Below, one piece after another: positions 35,901-47,900 of a DNA stretch of 49,164 nucleotides. The DNA is from Branchiostoma floridae. Its lineage: Eukaryota > Chordata > Leptocardii > Amphioxiformes > Branchiostomatidae. The notes beneath the pieces are model-generated. The model made no database searches, was not told where the DNA came from, and saw nothing but the letters and a program-made list of their open reading frames with translations. The translations under genes were made by a program, and so were the position numbers. Every line of letters begins with the position of its first letter. Within the stretch, counting starts at the first letter, position 1. The stretch spans positions 948,575 through 997,738 of the forward strand of contig NC_049993.1 in assembly GCF_000003815.2 (NCBI RefSeq), in the 5' to 3' direction.

Positions 35901-38900
35901 TTAGGACGACGAGTCTGCGAGCTCTAAGTTACGAGGAGGCATGACCCTGATGCCGACGAAGAAATGGTAGAGTTCCCCCTTCCCGTCAGGGTCATGCCTC
36001 CTCGTAATTTAGAGCTCGCAGACTCGTCGTCCGATCGAATCGCGCCTAATTTGAGGGGGGTATAAGGGCGAGGTCACATAGGTCGTGCGATCGCCGTACG
36101 ATTTTGATGCCATGTGGTTTTCAAGCAGGCTGTGACATAAGCAATCACAGGATTTTCAGTACAAGACAGTTGAACTTTGCAAGACACGTACATGTTTGTC
36201 CTCCAAAATGCCCAAAGTTAGCGATGGCACGACCTATGTGACCGCGCCCTTAGAAACTGTACTAACCAGACGGGTATTTTAAAGTTAAACACAAAATTGA
36301 TGTCACACATGATCATTGTCTCCTTTTTTCTTCTTCATCATAACATTTTTTTTAAATTTTGGTGAAATATATACCGCAACTTTAGGTTATCTAAGACCAG
36401 CATGAATCAGACTAATCTAGTTGCCGACCTGGATTTCAGTTATGACATCTACGTGCCCACGACAACGCCTTCCAACGTCACCAATGGTAAGTAACTTTGC
36501 TTAGAATGTCATGTTTTCTGTTACGTCTGACTTTTGCCTACGGTGTAGCTTTATTCTTGAGCAGTATAAGATAAAAAGATGTAAATGGATTTTTTCAATT
36601 ATGTAAATCCTTTGGTTCTCATGATCTCAAAATCCTGTAGTATTTTGGTTGTAAATACATTCGGAAGAAGTGAAATAAGTTTCGATTAATGTTTTAGATC
36701 ATGTGTGTGTCTGTGTGTGTGTGTGTATGTGTGTGTAACTTTTATTAGACACAGTATCAGTGCCTTATTTTTAAGATTATGCAAATTTGAAAAGAATTTG
36801 ATAAATAAAGTAAATGTAAATTCCAAGTAGATATTCGATGGGTGGGTAGAAACACGCAGGAATACGTATTATAACTAGAAAGGCACAATTTTCAAGCCTG
36901 TACAAAATATTTTACTCCTCTCCCTCCCGATGCAAAAAAAATGAACTGTCCCAAAGTCACACCTGGAAAAATTGAATTTTCCCCAAAATATCTACCCCCA
37001 AAAAAATTTAAAGCCATTCCAGTCCAAATGAAGCTTTCCTCATTTTATTCGTGAAAACATATTATATTTCAGCCATACAATAGGTATTGTAAAATATATT
37101 GTATTCATAATGTCTCTTCTTTTTTTCTCCTGTCAAATCTTCAAAACGCGGTTTCTCTGTCATTCCTGGACGGAAAGACTTTGGCACAAGGGTAAAGTGG
37201 ACCAATACCCCCAGGTGCTTTTTTTTCATCTTTTTTTTCATATGGGCTCCAAAATGATTTTATTGAGGTTTTTGGTCATTTTTAGACAAAGCTGTATATG
37301 TTGGACCCCTGTACCCTAGTATTACAACGGAATGACCTGAAATTTTTCACAGGGGTGCCTTGATCATATGCCCACATAGATGTAATAACAGTTTTGGCAT
37401 ACAGTACAACAGAATGCTTAATTTTTGGTCATTGTACCCTCGTTTCACAACCAATTGAGCTGAAATATGGCATAGGTGTGCCCTCCACATATGCGCACAT
37501 GGATGTAATAACACTTTTCGCATAGAATACAACAAAATGATTAATGTTGCGATTAAAAGTGCGATTTTTTGCCATTTTTTGACAAAAAATGACACTTTTG
37601 GTTCCTTTACACTGGTCGTACAACCAAATGACCTATATTTTGGTACAGGAGTGCACTAGATATTAATTCAAATGACCCATATATAATTTTCGGCACGAAC
37701 CACTTTAAATATTTTTGGGGAATTTTGGAGTCATTTTCCAATGGCCACAGGGGTCAATGACCTCATTTAGAGGCTTTCTTAGCGCCAGACCTGTATGTCA
37801 ATATAACTTAATTAAAAATGTAACCAATCGCTTAGCCTGAATCAATGTCGTGAGCAGGGTTTGGTAGCCAATCAGTGAGCCTTGTGTTATCTGGAATAGT
37901 CCATTCTTACATGGAGGGGCTCATTTCTTTAATACATCTTTGGACTGGTGATTATGTAAAGACTTTCAGTGGCTGTATTACTGGCCTGGTCCATTTTGCA
38001 ATTTTATATGGGGTGTGCTGGTAGAGTCCATTCTTGCACGGAGAAGGCATTTTGTAATCCATTTTTTAGACTTTGGTGATGATGTCAAAGACCTATTTTA
38101 GCGGATGCATTTTTGGACTGCTCCACTTTACATATGGTTATCAGAGCCCATTCTTGCACACGGAGGGGGAATTTTTTCAAATTCAGTTTTGGGCGGGTGA
38201 TGATTCAAAATTCCACTTTTAGCGGAAGTGTTTTTAGACTGGCATCTTCATGCACGGAGGACCTCTTTTGCTAGCTTGAATTTTGGTTTCTTATTCAAAA
38301 TGGCATGTTTTCAGTGGGAGTGTTTCTGGACTGGACTATTGTGCAAATTCACATGGGGTGCACTGGAGTTCCCTGTTGCACACTGGGGTGTTGATTTTGG
38401 AACAGTCTATTGTTGCATGGGGAGGGAGATGGCTGAAATATGCTGTATTTGATCTCAAGCAAATGTCGGTCTTTCTAGTTTTCATTTCATTCCATTAATT
38501 CCGTTATTTATTATTCATACTTATTTCTTTTGTTCAATTTACATAATTTGTAATAAGCTAGTAAAGGGAGACCTTCTCATAAGCAGAAACTTTTGGCCTC
38601 CCTTGCACTGTTATGTTCTTTCAATAATTCATTGCCATGTATTCCTTGATTTTTTTAAAGTGCCAAACAAATAAATGATAAGAAAAAAAATCTCCCATGC
38701 AAGAATGGGCCATCCAAAACAAACAACTAAACTAAACTAGAAAGACTAACATTTGGGGAGCAAGTACAGCATATTTCAATCCAATCTTGATCCCCATACG
38801 AAAATGTCCTGATCGATATCAACATTTTGCAGGAATAGATTTGTCCCACAACATCATCCAACTTCAAATTGGATTTTTGTAAAGTTGCCCCCCCCCCATC

Positions 38901-41900
38901 CAAGAATGGCCTTTTCCAGAACACCCCTATCTGAGCAAAATGTACTGGTCTAAGTGACCCATTTACCATTTCTATACAAAATTAAAGATCATTTGGCTTT
39001 TTCATGACACAGGGAGCGAAAATATACATTTGTTGGTCAAATGGCAAAAAATCCAAAATTTAACAACTTTTAAGTGATGTACACCATAAGTGTAAACGGA
39101 ACTGCGTAGGTACATGCTGTATGCATCCTCATACTAAATTTCAGGTCATTCGGTTTTCATACACATGGATAGGAGGCAAAACTATACATTTTATGCTAAA
39201 AAATGGCAAAAAAATCCAAAATTTCAACAACTTAATGTAATGTGGGCCCATTTTGAAAATGAAGGAAGTACTGTGGACACATGTCCTTCTTCTCCTGCTT
39301 GTCTTTTTCATCTTGTCGGACGAAATATGGAACTCAGATGGACTCAGCGATGTGCGACTAAACCGGCTCCACTCCTGCAAATGTCCTACATACCTTCATA
39401 GCAAATTTCAGGTCATTTGCTTTTAATACAAGGGCATAGGGGCCAAAAATATAAATTTTTTGTCAAAAATGGCCAAAAGTCCCCAAATAATTCATTCTTA
39501 AGTAATGTATGCAAACCGTGCAGCTCTAGGCCAACTTTCAGGTCATTAGGTTGCAATACTAGGGCGCAGGGACCAAAAATATCTATTTTGGGTCTAAAAA
39601 TTACCAAAAACCCTAAATATAATAAATTATTTGGCCCCTACCAAAAATGTGACGAAAAAAAAAACGCCTGGGGGTATTTGTTATCTCCCCATCCCTGCCA
39701 AACTTCAGCTCATTCGGCTAAAAAAAGAAAAATTTTAATCCATTTGAGTCATGACAAAAGACAATATATTGCAATCCATACTATTTATGTTTTAAATTAT
39801 TTTAAAAAATGGATTAACCCTGTCCAAAAATTGATTTCAAAATACGTTCCTCTGTGCAGAAATGGACTCTTCTAGTTTGCCTGCCCACAAAATGGACCAG
39901 TCCAAAACCAAATCTGCTAAAAATAGATTTTCGCCCAAGGTTTAATCTAAAAATGCCCACATGCAAGAATGGACCCTTCCAGCGGCACGTACGTGTATAT
40001 TGGACTGTCTTATGTACATTCACTCAAATATTGACTTTCACATAATCACTCTAGTTTAAAATAATCTGTAAATATATTCAGAATAAATTTGTCGCCCACA
40101 TGTAGAAATGGAACCGTAAGAATATTTGTGTGTGTGTGTATGTGTATGTGTGTGCATGTGTGTGAGAGCATGTGCGTTTGGTGTGTGACATAGTGTTGAT
40201 CATGGTTTACCAGTTACAGACCAAACCTATCGTGTTTATATGTGTATGGCGTTCCTAACTAGGTTTAGCGAGATTGACAATTGCAAGTTTTTTACAAGTT
40301 TTTGTCATGTTTGCTTGGCTGTGTGCTATCTGTATTACTGTAAATGCAGAAATGGTCGCGGTGGATTAATGTTCGCGGTTTTCGCGGTGACCACTTCACC
40401 GCGAACTTAAAACCACCGCAAACATTTTTCTACTATGGTATTAGACTGCAGTCTATGGTGTTACCGCGAACTTAAATCCACCGCGAAAAGTCCATTTTCC
40501 CGCTACCGCGAAATTAAATCCCCGCGAACTTAAATGCATTTACAGTATTTGTGCATCTTAGCCAATTATAAATTTTGCACAACCTTGGTGAGGAAGTTAT
40601 TTTGTAACATTTATTAGATAGCCATAAAGACGCCTATTCAAAAGTGTAACCCTCATTCATGAAAATCAATTGTCTCTCTTTTCCTTCCGTCCTTGCTGTT
40701 TCCCTGTTATTTTCCGGTAAGCCAGACGACAAGCGAACACTAACCCTCCTAACCATTGAAACATCTGTTGTCGTATACACCACACATAATACGGCAGTCA
40801 TCTATTGACTCACACCTGTAAGAACAAATGTTTCACAATTATATTTGACAATCATGTTTGAAAATTGAATCCGTCTCCGTCTAACACAAATAATCCTGAA
40901 AACAGCAGAACACACGTGACGATCACACAAAAATCAGAGTAAATCACTCAACATCTGCTTGGCAGTATCTAACTACTGCAAGGCGTAACGCTCGAAGATA
41001 TCGCAGATCTGGACCACAATATCCAATGATGTAGGGGTGGTTATTGAAATTATGACATCGATATGCACAACTGCGTGCAGATGACATGCCAAACTACATA
41101 CAAATGCGGCAAAGCGAACATACAGATACAAATACAAATGCGAACACATCGGACAAAAACGATACTCTGTAGTCGGGGGTTACCTTCCGTCACAGAGTAA
41201 TTCTTATAGGAACATAACATGAAATCTTATTGTTTCCATAGGTAGCTACTGAAGCAAAAAAAAAAAGAGTATTTAAAGTTAGCAATGGCAGGACAAAAGT
41301 TATGCCAAAAGAAACTTAGTTCCATAATGGATACTAATGTTTTGGTGCCTTTATTAGCCCATATCCTTATTAATGATATATTAGGTAAAGTTTAAAAAAA
41401 AGGTTTACAAAGATTTCAATTATATCTCTGTGGTACATTATATAGTTTTATAGTTGGTACATATGCAATTGCTATATAATTTTATATCATAAGTCATGAA
41501 CCAAGTAACATAAGTGAACTTCCACATTTGATGACAGATGTAATAGAATGTCGAATTTTTAACTGGTAAAAACCTGTCCATTGTACGTCATACGCTCAAT
41601 GTTTTCTTGGCGACGCCTCAGTGGTGACGCCTTATAGCATAGTGTGCGACCGTTTGCCAGGAATTCCCAGAATTGGACAGGCATTTGAGGGATTCAGAGT
41701 CCGCACGTGCGTAGTTGCGTCTTGCTAGTCTGCATTCTTCCGTTCCCCAAAGGGAATCCCAAGCACCCCAGTGTCTAGGAGAGTGAAAGTGATACCAGGG
41801 AAAGATTAGTAGAGAACATCTGGATAACATCCGTTATGAATACAGCAAGGCCATAGGATAAAAGGCGAATACTAAAAAACACAAACAACAGCAAATGTAC

Positions 41901-44900
41901 AATTTAATAATAATAAACCACAACTCCGTCGTCATGGCATGTTTAGAAGCAGGATGCGACCCACAATGTTAAAAAAGAAATGACAGTGTTTGGAGGAGAG
42001 AGGCAGTCCTATTGTCTTTAGAGTCCCAGGAATCGGGACAGGCATTCCAAGATGTCCAGAAGAGGTCAGAGTTGTTCGATAACAGGGCAGAGGTCGACAG
42101 CCCATTCATCAAGTAGCTGGTTAGAACCTTGTAAGCACTTGACAGGATGTAAACTGAGCCAGAGGAAAAGCGAATACTAAAACAAACCAACAACAGCAAA
42201 TGTATAATTCGATATATATAAACCATAAGTCCGTCGCTATGGTAATGTATTTTCATTGCCACAGTTTTTGTAATAACATCATATCTAAAAGACTTGAATT
42301 GTTTATGTGTCCTCTCATCAGCGTGTTCCTCGAATAATGGAGGATGCCAGGAACTGTGCCTTGCGCACCCAGAAGGAAGGACGTGCGCCTGTCGGGATAC
42401 CTGGGAACTGCAGGAAGATGGCGTGACGTGTGAGTTGTATGCCGTGGCTCTTATCGTAATCGTAAACCGAAAATGGTAACAGCTAAGGGCGCGGTCACAA
42501 AGGTCACCAACTTCGGGCATTTTGGAGGCCAAAGATGTACGTCAACTGCAAAGTTCAACTACCTTCGTACACAAATGCTGTTTTGGATCCATGCCGGTGG
42601 TTGGTTCTGTCACGACCTGCTTGAAAATCCTATGGCATCAAAATCGTACGACGATTGCACGACCTATGTGACTGCGCCCTTAGCCGCAACAGCCTATGCG
42701 ATTTGCTAATGCTGTCGTATTAGTAAATGCTATACACCTTGATGAATCTTTAGTGCATCTTTGGTGCATTCATCTGAACCCAGGGGCCACAGCTCACCAC
42801 TTCAGCTGGCCGGTACGGTTTGCTGACGTTAACGTCTCTACCAGTACGGGCGTGTGCGCATAGTAGCCATTTAAGATGTTCGAGGCGGAGTAATCGGTGT
42901 TAAGGATAACTATACTTAAAGTGTGCTGTTTTTAATGCGACCAGGTCGGTCTTAATAGACAGTGTAAAGGTCAAATGAGAACCCAATTCATTCCTCTGTA
43001 AGCCAAATTTATGATACATTTTTTATAGGTTGCCTTTCTGGCTACACTCTCTACGGGGGCGCATGTTTCAAAGCGTACAACCAAGATAAAACCTTTAGCC
43101 AGGCCAGACAGGTGTGTGCAGCGGACGGGGGGCTCCTGGCCATGCCGAAAGACCGAGACGTGGACAACTTCTTGAGAAGTTTGAAGAACGCCGTGAATGA
43201 ATTATCACGTTTCTGGTTCGGTCTAAGTGATCAGAACGATGAGGGTGAGTGGGTGTGGGAAGACGGCACTCCACACGACATACTTACTGACTGGAACAAC
43301 TGGCAGCCATGGGAACCTAACGATAACGAGGAAGGAGAAGACTGTGTGAACTACTATGGTTCAGGCTGGAATGACGCACCGTGCTCCTCTGTGTACAAGT
43401 TTATCTGTCAGCTGAAAGAAGGTATGGTTAAAACATTTTATACCCTTAAATTTAGGCAAAAGTTGACGTGCAAAAATGCAAAAATCGCCAATAACTCTAC
43501 TTGTGAACTGTACATCCACAGCGATCAGTTGCTCTCTAGGATACTTCCGCTGTGGACACGGACGCGCATGTATTCTGTCATGGAAGCGTTGTGATGGGGC
43601 CACGGATTGTACTGATGGGAGTGATGAGGAGGGTTGTGGTAAGTGATTGGGATGGGATTATTCATAAATCATGTTAACCCTATTCAGACTGGGCTGTCTT
43701 GGTCAATCTGTGATGGAGGAGGGGGGCTTCTGGGGCCTGCGTCTGCAACTCCTGAGTGACTTGTCATACGACCATCACTTTTTCAGAGAATGACAGAATT
43801 TTAGGGAATTATACTTGATATACTTGGTATACTTGATCTGGTGATACGGTCCGCCATCTTGGATTTTGGTCCATGACGTCATTAAAGTGGCCTAATTTAT
43901 GCATATCTAATTACGAAAGATATTCTTAATGACGTGATATTTTATTCATGTAATAGAATAGCCGTAATGTAGCACCAAAAATCTTTCAGAAGTTGTTGCC
44001 AACTTAATTTCAGAAAAAGTCGTGAAATTTACAATTTTTGTGACTCTAGCGTAAGCCGTTCTGGCGTTATGCGACATCAAAGTTGGCACTGGTCTCGCCA
44101 CAACACACCCTCCCCTTCGTCTGCTGAATGGCTTTATGACCTGTGAATCTAGTTCTTAACGCGCACACAATACCATAGGATGAACCTACTGGTGCAGTAT
44201 TGTGTGCTAATTGCTTGCCAATAAGCTCCAGGGAAAACATTCGGCATTTACAGGAAAATGTTACCTTTCTATTCCATTTGTTTTTTACGTAATGTTCAAA
44301 ATCTTTGTTTTTCTGTCAGTTAGAAACGCATGTGAAATGGCATTATCTATTCTTTTTACACCTTTCAGTTTGCCTGCCAATACCTGGGGATTTTCAACTC
44401 AACAGCAGGCTGACAATGCTATCGAATCAGCTGGGCCAAACGACTTTTAATGAGATACAAAATTCCTCTATCGTGGAGCTGCTCAATACTTCTTACGTCA
44501 TCTCAGGAAAGTACCATGCAGAGTTAGGAAAATTCGTTTCGACGGTCATTTTCCCGCGATGCAATGTCTCTGAAGACTGTTCTACGTCTTCAAATTCAGA
44601 CAACTCTAGCTCATGCATGTGAGTAAAATAAGACAGTCCTTTTTATCGTTTATGTAAAGTCACAACAGGCTTTGATGCTGTTCGATTATTTCTAGACTTC
44701 GATGTATACGGCAACATGAATCTGAATATGTGCTTTCACTGAAATAAGTTGCATGCACAGCAGAAAGTCGTCCTCATGTAAGGTAGCAGACATCACGTCA
44801 TTAGTTGAAACTGGTATAGGCCGATACTAATTTTGCCATCCTTAGGGGTAACGTTACGGGTACACAACTTTTACCATGCCGTTCGTGGTGCGAGGAAGTG

Positions 44901-47900
44901 CTCAACATGGCTGATGACTTGATAAAGGACCAATTGCCTCGATGTGACTTGTTTCCATCATCCAAACACAACTGTTGGAATCCAAATTCAGCCATGAAGG
45001 GAAATGAAGGTACACGGATGAATTTTGTTTTTCTACTTTTCACTGAAGTTATATTATAAAACTTTGTGTCACTCATGACCACTTTCATGTAAGTTGACTT
45101 CAACCATCAGACGATTTTTATAATCTAAGTCAATAACTAGCTGGGTATCATTTATTTTGCCAGTTGTGACGGCATTTGGTTATCTCATGGTAACAATTTC
45201 AGTTTAATTGCAACACGCCAGCGAAATCCATTACACGTGCCACTGATGTATAATCCTTCACATATAGAATACATTGCGGAATATTTCGTATCACCCGAGA
45301 TACCAGCCCACCGCGCTGCCTTCAGGCTTTAGCCGTCGGGCGATCTGACCCGTGGGACGGCTGAAACCTAGGGTGGTACGGAATATACTGATTGTATTGA
45401 ATGAAATACCTTAATTATCACCCGGTCCATAACACCCGGCCGTAGCAAACGTTATCGCGGCGCAGGTATGACATAAATGTATATTATGTTATACCAGGGC
45501 CTCGATAACGTTCGATACAGGTGTTTGTGACTGTATGATAAAAAGCTGTATCACACAAGCTTCGAAGTTTTATCACACAGGCTTCTATCGAATAATTCTA
45601 ACGGTTTCTGAGCACGCCGAGTGCGGCGCGGTGGAACATTACTGTTGAAGAAATTTTTGTTCGTAGGCACCAAATTTTCTCAACTTCTGGTGCGTTTCGC
45701 ATCGAAATTTTTTCAAGTTTTTCGCATCACCCTCGTTCCCAGCCCTCCGGCGGGTCAGATCACCCTCCTACCTTCGGGCGATCCTACCCGCGGTTGGGCT
45801 GGTACCTCGGGCGATACGGAATACACCGTTTTGTATTCTAAATATATCACTTGTAATGCTGATATCTGTTCATTTGTCTTCCTCAGTTTGCTACTATGGC
45901 AATGGCATAAACTACCGTGGAACACGGAGTAAAACTACATCTGGGGCAGATTGTGTTGAATGGTCGGATGCGGAAGCTGGTTACTACAAGACAGAGTACC
46001 CCTGGGCTAACCTGGACAAAAACTACTGCCGCAACCCTACCGGTCATGATCGGCCATTTTGCTTGACCGGAGACGGTAGCCAGGAGGATTGTGACGTAAT
46101 TCCCTGTGGTAAGTTAAACTTGTTTATTTTTATTTATTTATTGAAAATGACAACAAGTCATTACACTGGGCCAGCCTAGGCAGTCTATTCAAGCTGATGA
46201 CGGCTGACCCACAAAGATACAACACACAAATGTAAATTACACATATGTACATAATAGGCCACATAGGCTACGTAAGCTATGAGGAGCAGATGGAAGGTGC
46301 TGTAAATCGGTTTGTTGATGTTAAAAATGAATGCAGAGCGTCTGAGAGTTTTTGGTTTGTAGCAGAGTTTTGACCTGGAGAACCATTAAGGAGGACTCCG
46401 GTTGAGAGAGACTGGCCGACAAGTTGGAGCACTGAAGAAGCTAGGGTTTGCCGTGCAGCCGTGTGCAGAGGACAGTGAAGTAGAAAGTGTGCAACCGTCT
46501 CGGACGTAGCACCACAAGCACAGCTCCGGGTTGTGATGTTGAACTTAGCCAACGTAGAGTTGAGCTGACACCAGCCAAGACGTAGTCTGGTAGTAAGGAT
46601 GTTGCTCTGGCGATTTCCAAGTCTACGAAACTTCTGGTGTTGACGGGAAGACAGAATGTGATCTCTGCACTTCTTTTTGAACTGGTTGTAAGAAGTGGCT
46701 TCCTTTACTTCCATGGGAAGACTATTCCAGAGTCGTGTGCTGTAGGGGACAAAACTGTTCTTGTACGTGGTGGTTCGGCAGTACGGGACTTGTAGATGTG
46801 TGTCGTTCCGAAGACGAAGGTGTAGTCGCCGTCGGCTCTCTCTGGTAGTAGGGACTAGTGACTGGAGATGGGCTGGTACGGAGCCTGTCACTAGTTTTTG
46901 CATGGTAAGTAGTCTGTTGTAGTCTTTTCTGGTTGCGAGACTGTCCCACTCTAGTTCTTCTAGTAGTTTGTCATGAGGGGTACGTGCCATCGCTCCTGAG
47001 ACGAGGCGTCCAGCATGGTACTGTACCCTCTCGATGGTCTTGCTAGCAGTGACGCTAATGTTGCTGAAGAGGATGGATGCGTACTCTAATTTCGTGCGTA
47101 CAAGAGTGTTATAGGCAAGCTCCAAGGCTTCTCGGGACAGTTTGCGCTGTAGTTTGCTCAGGAGCCCGAGTACCTTTTTAGACTTACTGGAAACGGTTTC
47201 AGCGTGTTCTTTCCACCGGAGTGTATAGTGCATGGTGACGCCTAGGTGAGTGTAGGAAGTCACCTGTTCGAGGATTTGACCGGCTAGGTAGATGTGGGGT
47301 AGTTGGACCTTGCTTTGGTAAGCCTTTATACACATAACTTTGCACTTATCAGGGTGTAGTTCGAGCCCCCAGTCGGAAAACCAATCGGAAACAAGACAAA
47401 GATCGGCATTAGTTGTGCTGGCAACTTCCTCGGCTGTATGTCCGGAGTTGTACATCGATGTATCGTCAGCAAAACAGTTCAATCTTGTAAGCAAAGAATG
47501 ATTAAAATACTAGTGTTAGTGTATTATTGAATACAAAAATAAAAGCCTTGCTAGTTGTGATACCATGTTTAAGTCTATGGTCTGGAAATTTAAAACAATA
47601 TGGGCATCTTGTTTTGTTTGTGTACCTTGTTTTTTTTCGCCCGCGCGCATTAAATCAAGAGCCTGCAGAGGATATCATCCACAAAATGTACTTGCCGTGG
47701 TGTAGTTAAGATGTTTCGGTATGCTTATAAGAAAATCGTTATGTTGTTTTTCGTTAATGCGTATGCAATGCAAGGCTAGTCACATCTAGAGACGAAGAAC
47801 ATGCACCATGCAATTTTATAGTCAGTTTTCCATGGCCCGCTCGTGATTTTCTGGTCGGACTATATAAGCTGCCCTTCGTGTGCACTAGATAAAGGGGTGC

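Larger units (their letters stand above)
36487..42321. other. Large intron between propeller and EGF exon, repeat-filled
   Basis: Holds a GT-rich patch (36707-36738), the long inverted repeat at 37190-39690, related 'gcaagaatgga' units up to 40100, a GT-rich patch (40126-40170), the CTGTAAATGCA MITE and duplicated blocks at 41605-42245. No exon is recognised, but small phase-compatible exons cannot be excluded. Confidence 0.5.

Noticed and set aside
41969-42532. 187-codon minus-strand protein
   Set aside because: Antisense to the well-supported EGF exon and intronic repeats; no domain signature.
43540-43638. LDLa exon starting at the nearer acceptor ctctag
   Set aside because: It would remove the first of six cysteines; the upstream acceptor at 43520-43521 keeps both phase and the full domain.
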